Shown piece by piece: positions 19,177 to 28,636 of a stretch of 64,000 nt of DNA; within the stretch, counting starts at the first letter, position 1; each line of letters opens with the position of its first letter. Source of the DNA: Flavivirga jejuensis (GTDB lineage Bacteria; Bacteroidota; Bacteroidia; Flavobacteriales; Flavobacteriaceae); NCBI RefSeq assembly GCF_030540765.1, contig NZ_JAUOEL010000007.1:111694-175693 (forward strand), written 5' to 3'. Position numbers and translations under genes: made by a program. The notes beneath the pieces are model-generated. The model was not told the origin of the DNA and searched no databases. It worked only from the letters and a program-made list of their open reading frames with translations.

Positions 19177-22100
19177 TTATTTTTGTGTAAACGGTTTTAC
19201 AGTGATAAAATCTGGTAATGAATTAGTACCTACTTCTTCTTTTTTTTCTTGTGGAACCAGGTCTTCTTTTTTAAAATTTTTGAAGAATTTTTGAAGTAAT
19301 TCTTTGAAAGTATCAAAATCGACACTATACGAAAGACCAATACCTTGAGTATACCTTATCGCTTCGCCAAAGTTTCTAATGCTATTTTCTCTATTAAACA
19401 CTTTTGCTGTTAGTGTGCCTTCTTCATTTAATAAAAAATCAATTTCTACATCTCCTGCAACAACTGTTTCGGTAGCTCCCGCTCCTCCTACTGGTACGCC
19501 TACTTTACCGTTTATAAGTACGCGATCACTAATTTGTGTTTGTATCGTGGCAACAACTCTATTATCGGTCTGGTAATCTGGTCTGTTTTCACCTGCCTCA
19601 TAGTTTACACCAAAGTTAAGCTTACTATCTCCATTTGTAAAAATACCATTAATAATACCGTTAAGTCGTTCGGCAATGGTTCCTGAGAAATTCAATTCAT
19701 TTAATCCTCTGGAAAACGATCCTGTTGATATTAAATACAATGCTTGGTTTTGCCTATCGTCTGCCGATTCTAATCGATATTGCAGCTCCGATTTAATAGT
19801 TGAATTCACATTAGGAAATTCAAAACTAAAATCTGGTTCTGGTTGCTCTAAATCTCCTGTTAAACTAATATTTAATTCTACTGGTATACTTCTGTTTATG
19901 GGAGTATCTAATAATGGAGATGGATTTGCTTGTGTTTTGTAAACAGCCTCCATTTTTATATCTGCTTCTAATGGTTCTCCATTCCACGATAACGTGCCTC
20001 CAGGTTGTACAATAAATTCTTTTTGTATTAAGCCTCCATAAGCAAAATTGTAAACTCCTTCAAATACAGAGAAATCACCCCACATATTAAATTTACCATT
20101 TGTATTAATTTCAACTAATAAACCTCCTCTACCTCTACCTTTTAACGAATGGCCAGTATTTTTATCAATAATAATTTCAACCTCGGCTTCTTCAGTAAGG
20201 TCTAAATCAAAATCTAATTCTAACCCTTTAATTTCGTTAAAAGCAACCTCTTCGCCTTTTTGCCTGGCCTCTTTCTCTTCTTTGGTCATGAAATGAATAA
20301 AAGAATTATCACCAAAAGATTCGGCATCATTAAGTGGAATTTTAAATACTGTACCACGTTTGGTTTCTCCTACTACACTAATAGCCAACTCGTCTGTTGG
20401 TCCAGAAATGCGGGCTCTTCCTCCTATAAAACCAGTACCGTAATATAAAACATCTTCTGTTTCTTTTGTATCCAGAACTAATAATCTAGGTGTTTTTAAA
20501 TCTAAATCTAAACTCCAATTAGAAAAATTCATATGACTTAATGAACCGTTTAGGACTCCTTTTGAATTAAATTTAGAATCGGTTAACTGAATTTTATTAA
20601 AAATAAAACTCTGATCTTTTAGAGTGACTGATGCTTCATTTATAAATTTATAATCTACATTAAGATATGGTATACCAAATCCTGAATTATTTAAAGTTAA
20701 ACTCCCATTAATTTCTGGATGATTAAGTTTACCGATCACATTTACATTTCCTGACGTTTCTCCTCGGATATTAGTTAACACGTCTCTTAATAATGGATTT
20801 AAAGGCAGCAAATTAAAATCATTAAAATTTAGATTCACATCTATTTTTGATTGCTCACCTACAACATTTATATCTCCTTTTGCATGAAACGATTTTGAAG
20901 TATCGTTTTTAATAGTAACATCTACTTCATAATTTGTAAGTGTTTCGTTGCCTGTAATATTAGCATCAAATGAACCTAATAAAAAATCATTGACCTTAAA
21001 ATTATCTATATTAATGGAAGAATTAGGTAAATAACTCCCATCCTTTTGAAGTATATTTAATGTCCCATTTACGTTTCCTGTTAAGGCTAGACTATCTATA
21101 TCTGGTGTTATTTTTGTTAAATCAACATTTTTAAAACTAAGCTTCAAATCCTTTTCCTTCGCATTTTTTATAAAACCAGAAAGCTTAATTTCTTCATTTT
21201 TATGGTTAATTTTAAATTTATCGATATCAAACTTAGTTAAATCTTTATTGAATGAAATTTTATTAAATCTGTCTTTATTCTCATTAATAAACCATTTACT
21301 ATTTTTAATAGTAACATCAGATTTTTTAAAACCAATAACAGATTCACTTTTTTCATTAATAGTATGATAAAAACTCAAATTATAACTATCGTTGTTACGT
21401 TTCCCTCCTTTAAATTCGGAACGCATAAACAGGGTATCGTTTACAGTTACATTAATTAAATTGAATTTAGAAACATTATAATATTCTGTATTTAAACTAT
21501 CTATTTCTATAAAAGTATTAAATAGCGGATTGCTGTTATCTACTTGTAACTCAACATTACTAGCAAAATTATCTAGAAATCTAATTTTCGGTGATTTAAA
21601 TGTGAGTTTAAAATTCTTTTCGTCACTTTCAACACGCCCTCTTATAAAGGTGTTTTTTCCAAGTTCAATTTCTGGGTAAACAACTTCAACGATCTTATTA
21701 TAAACTTTAAAGTTAAAGTCTATGCTTTGATTTGTTTCTACTTCGTACGGCTCATAATTGGTATAAATATGGCCTAATGAGTTTTCGAATAGCTTCCCTA
21801 AATCTTTAAATACAAATCGCCCTTTTAAATCCCCTTCAACTATATCTGGGGAATTAAATTCAATAAATCTGGTATCGCCTTCAAATCGGGAAAACATATC
21901 AAATTTATTAAAGTAATAATTATCATTTTGATTTTTATAAGATGTTTTTCTGAAAGAGATTTTCCCATAAGCATCATCAAAATTACTAGCATTCATATTC
22001 ATTGTAACTCTACTTCTAAAAAGGGAAATACTGTCTTTCTTTACAAAGTTCAATGCCTTTAAATTTGCATAATCAACATTAGCATCAAAATCGTACTTTT

Positions 22101-23571
22101 TAACGGCTTCAGAAAAATCTACAAGCCCTGCAAAGCTTAATTTTAAGTTTTTATCGTTTACAGCAAGGTTTCCATCAAAAATTTTGTTTCTAACATTACC
22201 TGCAACCTTGACTCCTTTATAATTGTAGTCGTTATACTCAATCTCAAAAACATCCCCTTTTACTTGTGTATTAACATTTTCTGCAATAAAACCTTTACCA
22301 TTTACATCAAAATTTAATGAAGCATTTCCAACCGCTGGATCGTTAAGAAATGTTCCAAAATCAAATTGTTCAAAAATGACATTTCCTTTATAAGATGCAT
22401 TATCAATATCATTAATTTTTGTTATTTCTAAGTTAGAATCAACAAAACCTAACTCGGTAATTATTTCAATATCTGCAACAACTTTAGAGGTTGTTACTTG
22501 CGAATTTCCAATAATTATAAACATGCCTAATCGATCAAACGAAGAAGGTATAGCATCTCCTAAAACGTTTGGTAATAAAGTTTTTAAATCTTTATATGTT
22601 GAAGACAAATTTCGAAAATTTCCATTCATATAGAAATTATCATCTTCTTTATTAAACAAGTTTTTAAATTTTATATCGCCATAAACCCTTGTATTTCTAC
22701 TTGTATTCAGTTTTAAATTTGTTGTTTGCAAATCGTTTAAAGTACCCGATACATCAACACTAAATTTTGCAGACTGATCAACTCCAAACTCATTATAAAA
22801 CGTATTGAGCTCGTCTAACAATACATTAGAATCTTTAAAACTTGCCGAAACCAAAACTTTATCTGTAAAGAATTGTAAATCTTCTCTTTTATAAGAAAAC
22901 TTTAAGTCTCCTTGTAAAACAGAATGAGGTGTTTTTATTTGAAGGTTCGCAAAGGTCATGTCTGTTAATGTATATGCGAAATCTGTCATCATGTTTTCCA
23001 TTACCAGACCTCGACTATCTTTAAGAGACAGCGTATTAATTCTTGCGCTTACATTACTTCCTTTTATTAAAAAATTAGTGGCGTTAATATATAGGTTATT
23101 AAATTGAAGTACTTCTGTAGTTTTTCTATTTTCATCAGATAGATTAAATACGCCGTTATAAATAGAAACATCGCTAGAGGATAATAAAAAGTTCCCACTC
23201 CCTCTCGTTGGATTGTCCCCTTCTAATTTAGCAACAAAAATATCTAGATTGGTGTCTTTTCTGCCTTCATACGTTTTTATATTAAAAACTAAATCTATAA
23301 TATCAATATCTCCAAACTCTAATTTACGATTATATAAATTTTTAAAATTTATTATAGAGGTGTTTAATTCGGCTATATTTATAAGTGTATCTTGTTTATA
23401 ATCTTCAATGTAAATGTTTTTAAGCTCAACATCTCCATTAAATTGTAAACCAATCTTATCAATGTTTATATTGGTTCCAAAATCGTCGTTTATTCTTTTA
23501 GTAGCATAATTACCTAAACTAGTTTGAATTGCAGGGATAGAAAGGATAAGCACCAAAATGATGAAAAGCAA
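19177..23571 (-). CDS. tamB: TamB/DUF490-type translocation and assembly module protein
   Basis: A large inner-membrane-anchored periplasmic protein of the AsmA/TamB lipid-transfer superfamily, implicated in outer-membrane assembly and lipid transport. It has one N-terminal membrane segment, then over 1300 residues of repetitive beta-strand sequence, and the conserved C-terminal DUF490 domain (LSWNGEPLEADIKMEAVYKT, then FSRGLNELNFSGTIAERLNG). The length fits flavobacterial TamB. The start is uncertain: 23571 is a TTG, and the frame stays open to AAG at 23625 with a basic stretch (KRIKKILKIVSKIIGIIL) that completes a normal N-terminus. No ATG exists in that extension, so a non-ATG start is likely. 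It is divergent from tsaD and followed by pfkA after 155 bases. Confidence 0.9.
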   Translation of the reverse strand: MLFIILVLILSIPAIQTSLGNYATKRINDDFGTNINIDKIGLQFNGDVELKNIYIEDYKQDTLINIAELNTSIINFKNLYNRKLEFGDIDIIDLVFNIKTYEGRKDTNLDIFVAKLEGDNPTRGSGNFLLSSSDVSIYNGVFNLSDENRKTTEVLQFNNLYINATNFLIKGSNVSARINTLSLKDSRGLVMENMMTDFAYTLTDMTFANLQIKTPHSVLQGDLKFSYKREDLQFFTDKVLVSASFKDSNVLLDELNTFYNEFGVDQSAKFSVDVSGTLNDLQTTNLKLNTSRNTRVYGDIKFKNLFNKEDDNFYMNGNFRNLSSTYKDLKTLLPNVLGDAIPSSFDRLGMFIIIGNSQVTTSKVVADIEIITELGFVDSNLEITKINDIDNASYKGNVIFEQFDFGTFLNDPAVGNASLNFDVNGKGFIAENVNTQVKGDVFEIEYNDYNYKGVKVAGNVRNKIFDGNLAVNDKNLKLSFAGLVDFSEAVKKYDFDANVDYANLKALNFVKKDSISLFRSRVTMNMNASNFDDAYGKISFRKTSYKNQNDNYYFNKFDMFSRFEGDTRFIEFNSPDIVEGDLKGRFVFKDLGKLFENSLGHIYTNYEPYEVETNQSIDFNFKVYNKIVEVVYPEIELGKNTFIRGRVESDEKNFKLTFKSPKIRFLDNFASNVELQVDNSNPLFNTFIEIDSLNTEYYNVSKFNLINVTVNDTLFMRSEFKGGKRNNDSYNLSFYHTINEKSESVIGFKKSDVTIKNSKWFINENKDRFNKISFNKDLTKFDIDKFKINHKNEEIKLSGFIKNAKEKDLKLSFKNVDLTKITPDIDSLALTGNVNGTLNILQKDGSYLPNSSINIDNFKVNDFLLGSFDANITGNETLTNYEVDVTIKNDTSKSFHAKGDINVVGEQSKIDVNLNFNDFNLLPLNPLLRDVLTNIRGETSGNVNVIGKLNHPEINGSLTLNNSGFGIPYLNVDYKFINEASVTLKDQSFIFNKIQLTDSKFNSKGVLNGSLSHMNFSNWSLDLDLKTPRLLVLDTKETEDVLYYGTGFIGGRARISGPTDELAISVVGETKRGTVFKIPLNDAESFGDNSFIHFMTKEEKEARQKGEEVAFNEIKGLELDFDLDLTEEAEVEIIIDKNTGHSLKGRGRGGLLVEINTNGKFNMWGDFSVFEGVYNFAYGGLIQKEFIVQPGGTLSWNGEPLEADIKMEAVYKTQANPSPLLDTPINRSIPVELNISLTGDLEQPEPDFSFEFPNVNSTIKSELQYRLESADDRQNQALYLISTGSFSRGLNELNFSGTIAERLNGIINGIFTNGDSKLNFGVNYEAGENRPDYQTDNRVVATIQTQISDRVLINGKVGVPVGGAGATETVVAGDVEIDFLLNEEGTLTAKVFNRENSIRNFGEAIRYTQGIGLSYSVDFDTFKELLQKFFKNFKKEDLVPQEKKEEVGTNSLPDFITVKPFTQK

Positions 23572-23738
23572 CAGAATAATGCCTATTATCTTAGATACTA
23601 TTTTTAAGATTTTTTTGATGCGCTTTTAAATTATAATTTAAATTGAGAATACCCTACTTTTGTACTTACGAATAAAAACTAGTTATTAGATTTTTATTTA
23701 ATTTCAAAATTAACAATTATTGTGCCTAATATTTACTA

Positions 23739-24761
23739 ATGTCATCACAAAATATTTATATTCTAGGAATTGAGTCATCTTGCGATGATACTGCAGCATC
23801 GATAATACACAACGGAAGAATTTTAAGCAACGTAATTGCGAGTCAAAAAATTCATGAAGAATTTGGTGGGGTTGTACCAGAATTGGCATCTAGAGCACAC
23901 CAACAAAATATCGTTCCTGTGGTACATCAAGCACTCAAAAAAGCAGGTATTACCAAAGATAAGTTGCATGCTATTGCCTTTACTCGTGGTCCTGGTTTAA
24001 TGGGGTCTTTATTAGTAGGTACCTCGTTTGCTAAGTCTTTAGCTTATGGTTTAAACATTCCGTTAATCGATGTAAACCATATGCAAGCGCATATTTTAGC
24101 GCATTTTATAGATGAAGAAGGTTTTAATAAACCCTCATTTCCATTTTTAGCAATGACTATTTCTGGTGGTCATACACAAATTGTTGAAGTGACAAGCCAT
24201 TTCGATATGACGGTTATTGGTGAAACCATTGATGATGCTGTAGGGGAAGCTTATGATAAGAGCGGAAAAATTCTTGGTTTAGGATATCCTGCTGGTCCTG
24301 AAATTGATAAACGAACACAAACAGGAAACCCGAAAGCATATCAATTTACGAAACCAAAAGTAAGTGGACTAAACTTTAGTTTTTCTGGTTTAAAGACGGC
24401 TATTCTTTATTTTATTCAACGAGAAGTAAAAGCTAATCCTAATTTTATTGAAGAAAATTTAAATGATATTTGTGCTTCTATACAGTATACTATTATTGGT
24501 ATTCTAATTGATAAATTAAAACTAGCTACAAAACAAACTGGCATTAAACAAATTGCTATTGGTGGCGGGGTTTCTGCAAATTCGGGAATACGTCAGGCTT
24601 TAAAAGACGGGGAACAAAAATTTGGTTGGACAACATATGTTCCTAAATTTGAATTTACCACAGATAATGCAGCTATGATAGCTATTGTTGGCTATTTAAA
24701 GTATTTAGAAGGTAATTTTGCTGAACAAAATGTTACTGCTTCTGCTAGATTGAAGATATAG
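23739..24761 (+). CDS. tsaD: tRNA N6-adenosine threonylcarbamoyltransferase TsaD
   Basis: Catalyses threonylcarbamoyl transfer to A37 of ANN-decoding tRNAs, with TsaB and TsaE as partners, in the cytoplasm. Kae1/TsaD signatures are present: LGIESSCDDTAAS at the N-terminus, the metal-binding NHMQAHILAH, TISGGHTQIVEV, and IAIGGGVSANSGIR. The C-terminal TTDNAAMIAIVGYLKY is also typical. Its 340 residues are the standard length. It is divergent from the TamB gene across a 113- to 167-base gap. That gap contains TACTTTTG (23655-23662), a match to the Bacteroidota -7 element, though no -33 TTG is correctly spaced. Confidence 0.98.
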   Translation: MSSQNIYILGIESSCDDTAASIIHNGRILSNVIASQKIHEEFGGVVPELASRAHQQNIVPVVHQALKKAGITKDKLHAIAFTRGPGLMGSLLVGTSFAKSLAYGLNIPLIDVNHMQAHILAHFIDEEGFNKPSFPFLAMTISGGHTQIVEVTSHFDMTVIGETIDDAVGEAYDKSGKILGLGYPAGPEIDKRTQTGNPKAYQFTKPKVSGLNFSFSGLKTAILYFIQREVKANPNFIEENLNDICASIQYTIIGILIDKLKLATKQTGIKQIAIGGGVSANSGIRQALKDGEQKFGWTTYVPKFEFTTDNAAMIAIVGYLKYLEGNFAEQNVTASARLKI

Positions 24762-24810
24762 TTGATCGTATTCATTATTAGTTTTCAGTTTAAAAACCGT
24801 AAATCATTTT

Positions 24811-24818
24811 TATCTTCG
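24811..24818 (+). promoter_or_regulatory. Possible -7 element in front of rsmE
   Basis: TATCTTCG sits five bases before the rsmE start, one mismatch from the Bacteroidota -7 consensus TAnnTTTG. It would give an almost leaderless mRNA. No convincing -33 element is seen, so this is weak. Confidence 0.3.
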
Positions 24819-24822
24819 CTTT

Positions 24823-25527
24823 ATGCAATTATTTTACAATCCAGAAATTACAGATAGTACAACGCAGTTTTCTTTTCCTAAAGAAGAAAGTAAGCATATT
24901 GTAAAAGTATTACGCAAAAATGTTGGGGATACATTGCATATTACGAATGGTAATGGGTGGTTATTTACTGCCGAAATTACCATTCCTAATGTTAATAAGT
25001 GTATGGCCTCTATTGTGTCTAAATCTCTACAACCAAAAAGGGATTATAATTTACACTTAGCCGTCGCTCCAACAAAAATGAACGATCGCTACGAGTGGTT
25101 TTTAGAAAAAGCTACCGAAATTGGTATTGATAGCATTACGCCTATTATTTGCGATCATAGCGAGCGTAAGTTTATTAAACCAGAACGTTTTGAGCGGATT
25201 TTACAATCGGCCATGAAACAATCTTTAAATTGTTATGTCCCTAAATTAAATGATGCTATTTCTTTTAAAACTTTTATAAAACAAAGCTTTAATGGCGATT
25301 TGCTTATTGCTCATTGTGAAGAAACCGACAGAAAATCATTAAAACAATCATTAAAACCAAAGCAAGAGATTACAATTTTAATTGGCCCTGAGGGTGATTT
25401 TTCTGTTAAAGAAATTGAGCAAGCTCTTCAAAACAATTTTATTCCTGTAACTTTGGGGAAAACCAGATTGCGGACAGAAACTGCTGCTATTGTAGCTTGT
25501 CATTCTGTAGCTTTTATAAACGAATAA
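24823..25527 (+). CDS. rsmE: 16S rRNA (uracil-1498-N3)-methyltransferase RsmE
   Basis: SPOUT-fold methyltransferase that modifies U1498 of 16S rRNA using S-adenosylmethionine. The N-terminal PUA-like part (HIVKVLRKNVGDTLHITNG) and the trefoil-knot C-terminal part are complete: LIGPEGDFSVKEIEQAL and LGKTRLRTETAAI bind the cofactor. APTKMNDRYEWFLEKATEIG is a further family signature. At 234 residues it has the usual length. The downstream DUF4159 gene starts one base after its stop, so the two are translationally close and probably coupled. Confidence 0.97.
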   Translation: MQLFYNPEITDSTTQFSFPKEESKHIVKVLRKNVGDTLHITNGNGWLFTAEITIPNVNKCMASIVSKSLQPKRDYNLHLAVAPTKMNDRYEWFLEKATEIGIDSITPIICDHSERKFIKPERFERILQSAMKQSLNCYVPKLNDAISFKTFIKQSFNGDLLIAHCEETDRKSLKQSLKPKQEITILIGPEGDFSVKEIEQALQNNFIPVTLGKTRLRTETAAIVACHSVAFINE

Positions 25528-25528
25528 T

Positions 25529-26170
25529 ATGAAGTCACTTTTTTCTTTGTTCTTTTTTCTTTATTCCTTTTTCTTATTTAGTCAAGATTTGGCTATTCTT
25601 AAATATAAAGGTGGTGGTGATTGGTATGGCAACCCGACAGCTTTACCTAATTTAATTGCTTTTTGTAATCAAAATATAGACACCAAAATAACGCCTAAAC
25701 CACAGACTGTAGAAGTTGGTAGTACTGATATTTTTCAATTTCCATTATTGCATATGACGGGGCATGGCAATGTGTTTTTTAGTGAAACGGATGCCGAGAA
25801 CTTAAGAAATTATCTTATTTCTGGTGGGTTTTTACATATAGACGACAACTACGGTATGGCTCCTTATATTACCAAAGAGCTAAAGAAAGTGTTTCCTGAT
25901 AAAGATCTGGTGGAACTTTCTACAAGTCATAAAATATTTAATATGCCTTATAAGTTTCCTAAAGGCTTACCTAAAATTCATGAGCATGATGGCAAACGTC
26001 CGCAAGCTTTTGGTATTTTTCAAGAGGATAGATTAGTTTTATTGTTTACTTACGAAAGTGATCTAGGTGATGGATGGGAAGATACTGAGGTACATAATGA
26101 TCCTGCTAATGTTAGAGAAAAAGCTCTTAAAATGGGGGCTAATATTGTTAGGTATGCTTTTGAAAATTGA
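25529..26170 (+). CDS. Exported DUF4159-domain protein
   Basis: The N-terminal signal peptide ends at LFSQ (residue 19). The rest is a single DUF4159 domain with LAILKYKGGGDWYGNPTALP, FPLLHMTGHGNVFFS, SGGFLHIDDNYG and a C-terminal VREKALKMGANIVRYAF. The fold resembles glutamine-amidotransferase-like domains, but no catalytic role is established. The gene starts one base after rsmE. In Bacteroidota this gene is often seen beside rRNA or tRNA methylation genes, which is also the case here (rsmE before, TrmH-type after). A function should not be assigned. Confidence 0.88.
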   Translation: MKSLFSLFFFLYSFFLFSQDLAILKYKGGGDWYGNPTALPNLIAFCNQNIDTKITPKPQTVEVGSTDIFQFPLLHMTGHGNVFFSETDAENLRNYLISGGFLHIDDNYGMAPYITKELKKVFPDKDLVELSTSHKIFNMPYKFPKGLPKIHEHDGKRPQAFGIFQEDRLVLLFTYESDLGDGWEDTEVHNDPANVREKALKMGANIVRYAFEN

Positions 26171-26219
26171 ATTATGTTTTTTTGAAGATGCTAAGGCGCG
26201 AAGAAAAATGGGGAACTAG

Positions 26220-26485
26220 TACTGAATGCTGGATATTGATTTCTCGCGAAGACGCTGAGACGCAAAGGCTCAACTAGTACTGAATACTGAACACCGAATA
26301 CTGAATATTGAACACTGGATATTGATTTCTCGCGAAGACGCCGAGACGCAAAGGCTCAACTAGTACTGAATACTGGATACTGAGTACTGAATACTGAACA
26401 CCGAATACTGAACACCGAACACTGAATACTGAACACCGAACACTGAACACCGAATACTGAATACTGAACACTGAATACTGAATAC
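26220..26485. repeat. Heptanucleotide arrays with 38-bp spacers
   Basis: The unit is YAYYGAA, mostly TACTGAA, CACTGAA or CACCGAA. Three arrays are seen: about 3 units (26220-26239), about 7 units (26278-26325) and 17 uninterrupted units (26364-26482). Two near-identical 38-bp spacers separate them (26240-26277 and 26326-26363; TTCTCGCGAAGACGC and GACGCAAAGGCTCAACTAG). A diverged spacer-like stretch precedes the first array (26184-26219). The block fills the gap between the DUF4159 and TrmH genes and ends 14 bases before the TrmH start. Confidence 0.92.
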
Positions 26486-26498
26486 TTTCAACTAAAAA

Positions 26499-26999
26499 AT
26501 GCAACTAACACACTATAATACCCATTTTTCAAAACGCTCTTTTCCTATTACTCTTGTTTGTGATAATGTAACGAACGCGCCTAATATTGGGAGTCTGTTT
26601 AGAGTTTCTGATGCTTTTGGAATTGAAAAACTCATTCTTTGTGGTGAGCATATTCCGTTGGGACGTAAAATGACAAAAACTTCAAGAGCTACTGAAAAGG
26701 TTGTTGATTTTGAAGTGCTTGAATCTGCTTTGGGTGTTGTAGAAAACTTAAAAAGCAATGGGTATCAAATCATTTCATTAGAGATTGCTGATGTTAGTAT
26801 GTCTATCCATCGTTTTAAGTTTTCAACAGAAAATCCTATAGCTCTGGTTATTGGTGATGAAAATTTTGGTGTTTCTGAAGCTATTTTAAATATGTCTGAT
26901 GCTATAATTCATATTGATATGTTCGGACAGAATAGCAGTATGAATGTGGTTCAAGCGACAAACATAGCTCTTTACGAAATGACTAAACAATTTATCTAA
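26499..26999 (+). CDS. TrmH/SpoU-family RNA 2'-O-methyltransferase
   Basis: S-adenosylmethionine-dependent SPOUT methyltransferase predicted to methylate ribose of tRNA or rRNA. The three SpoU motifs are present: NIGSLFRVSDAFG (motif 1 with the catalytic Arg), ALVIGDENFGVSE (motif 2) and HIDMFGQNSSMNVVQATNIA (motif 3). At 166 residues it is only the knotted catalytic domain, without the N-terminal L30e-like substrate-binding domain of larger family members, so the exact target cannot be named. The start codon lies just after a heptanucleotide repeat array, which may affect its transcription or translation. Confidence 0.92.
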   Translation: MQLTHYNTHFSKRSFPITLVCDNVTNAPNIGSLFRVSDAFGIEKLILCGEHIPLGRKMTKTSRATEKVVDFEVLESALGVVENLKSNGYQIISLEIADVSMSIHRFKFSTENPIALVIGDENFGVSEAILNMSDAIIHIDMFGQNSSMNVVQATNIALYEMTKQFI

Positions 27000-27540
27000 T
27001 TAATATTATAAGTGTATAGGTGTCATATACCTTTTAAAGAAGATTTCTATTTTATTATTTACTTTTCATTTACTTTTTTTTGCTCGCCCAAAGAAAAGTA
27101 ACAAACCTGCCTAAAAGACGGCAGGCAGGAGAAAAGACGCCCCTTCGAAGGAATTTCTCCTCTCACTTCGTTTGAGAAGAACCAAGCCCAAAACTTCGCG
27201 TCACCCCACCACACCATCCAAGGCTATGCTCCTGGGTTTCGAAGTTTTGTGCTTTATTCTGTCGAAGGGTCTGGGCTTGCCCTATGGTCTATTCTTAACG
27301 ATTATTTTTGAGACTTTAAATTCTTTATAAACATCAATTTAGGCATCAATATTTGTGAACTATTATGCATAAACACGTCAAATCCATCTGCTAGTTAAAA
27401 TTTTTAACACAAGTCTCAGACTAACATCTGATATATTATTAATTTTTGTCATGTACTAAAAAAATATGGTGTTTTAATTTAACAGATTGTCACATCAACT
27501 TTGCACCTCACAATAATAAATAAATAATTATATTTACTAG
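27000..27540. other. Long intergenic region with a GC-richer, self-complementary island
   Basis: Between about 27060 and 27300 the sequence is clearly less AT-rich than its surroundings. CAAAACTTCG (27189-27198) pairs with CGAAGTTTTG (27240-27249), and AAGCCCA (27184-27190) is complementary to TGGGCTT (27272-27278). The opening GCTCGCCCAAAGAAAAGTAA resembles a widespread flavobacterial intergenic repeat. At about 27389-27420 lies CTAGTTAAAATTTTTAACAC, which recurs at about 30092-30111. No reading frame is supported. CAACTTTG at 27496-27503 could be a -7 element of the next gene. Confidence 0.45.
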
Positions 27541-28629
27541 ATGAATTCTAATACAATATCAAACGGTATTTTAAAGGCTTTAGCTATTATTGTAGGCATC
27601 GCTTTAGTGTTGCTTTTGCTTTATAAAATACAATCGGTAATCGGCTATGTAGCTATTGCTGCGGTAATTTCATTAATAGGCAGGCCTATCGTACTTTTTT
27701 TAGAACATCGATTAAAGTTTAAAAATACTATTGCTGTTATAGTCACTATGGTGGTTCTTTTAGGTTTGTTTTTAGGTTTAGTAGGTTTATTTATTCCTTT
27801 GGTTATAAAACAAGGACAGAATTTATCATTATTAAACATTGATGAATTACAGATTAATATTGAAAATTTATATTCAGAAATTATTACTTATTTCGATTTA
27901 CATCAGATAGATTTAGAACAGTCTATTAAGGAATCGAACCTTTTATCTAAAATAGATTATTCGCTTATTCCTGACTTTTTAAACTCGGTAGTTAGCGGCT
28001 TAGGAAGCTTTAGTATTGGTTTGTTTTCTGTATTATTTATTTCTTTTTTCTTTTTAAAGGACAGTCGGTTATTTGAAAATGGCATTTTAACATTTATTCC
28101 AGATAACAACGAATCTGATTGGAAAAACTCATCAACTAAAATTAAAGATTTGCTTTCCAGATACTTTGTAGGTCTTATTTTCCAAATACTCATCCTATTT
28201 ATTATCTACACGATAGGTTTGCTTATTATTGATGTCGAAAATGCCATAGTAATAGCCTTTCTATGTGCCTTATTAAACCTGATTCCTTATGTTGGTCCGT
28301 TGGTTGGTGCTTTTTTAATGATTACTTTAACCATGACAAGCAATCTTGGGGAGAGTTTTAGTGAGGTTATTTTACCAAAAACATTCTGGGTATTTATCGT
28401 GTTTATGATTGGACAATTAGTTGATAATTTTGGAAGTCAGCCCATTATCTTTTCTAAAAGTGTAAAATCGCACCCTCTAGAAATTTTTCTAATTATCCTT
28501 ATTACAGGGATTCTATTCGGTGTTATTGGTTTAATAATTGCCGTACCTGCATACACTGCTATTAAAGTAATTTTAAAAGAGTTTTTATCTGAAAATAAGA
28601 TTGTAAAAAAGCTCACAAAAGACTTATAA
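27541..28629 (+). CDS. AI-2E family transporter (PerM-like membrane protein)
   Basis: Multi-pass inner-membrane protein with about eight hydrophobic segments. The N-terminal pair (ALAIIVGIALVLLLLYKI, then IAAVISLIGRPIVLFL) is followed by a soluble loop of about 80 residues. The conserved C-terminal block (ALLNLIPYVGPLVGAFLM, GQLVDNFGSQPIIFSKSV, HPLEIFLIILITGILFG) marks the family. Members include exporters of autoinducer-2 and Na+/H+ antiporter-like proteins, so the substrate is not predictable. The length of 362 residues is usual. The next gene follows after 7 bases. Confidence 0.92.
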   Translation: MNSNTISNGILKALAIIVGIALVLLLLYKIQSVIGYVAIAAVISLIGRPIVLFLEHRLKFKNTIAVIVTMVVLLGLFLGLVGLFIPLVIKQGQNLSLLNIDELQINIENLYSEIITYFDLHQIDLEQSIKESNLLSKIDYSLIPDFLNSVVSGLGSFSIGLFSVLFISFFFLKDSRLFENGILTFIPDNNESDWKNSSTKIKDLLSRYFVGLIFQILILFIIYTIGLLIIDVENAIVIAFLCALLNLIPYVGPLVGAFLMITLTMTSNLGESFSEVILPKTFWVFIVFMIGQLVDNFGSQPIIFSKSVKSHPLEIFLIILITGILFGVIGLIIAVPAYTAIKVILKEFLSENKIVKKLTKDL

Positions 28630-28636
28630 TATTAGC

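Noticed and set aside
26220..26485. CRISPR array
   Set aside because: Repeats are 7 bases, spacers are near-identical to each other, and no cas genes are nearby.
26274..26504. A 76-codon minus-strand frame over the heptanucleotide arrays
   Set aside because: It is a by-product of a 7-base repeat read as a 7-residue pattern, with no sign of a protein.
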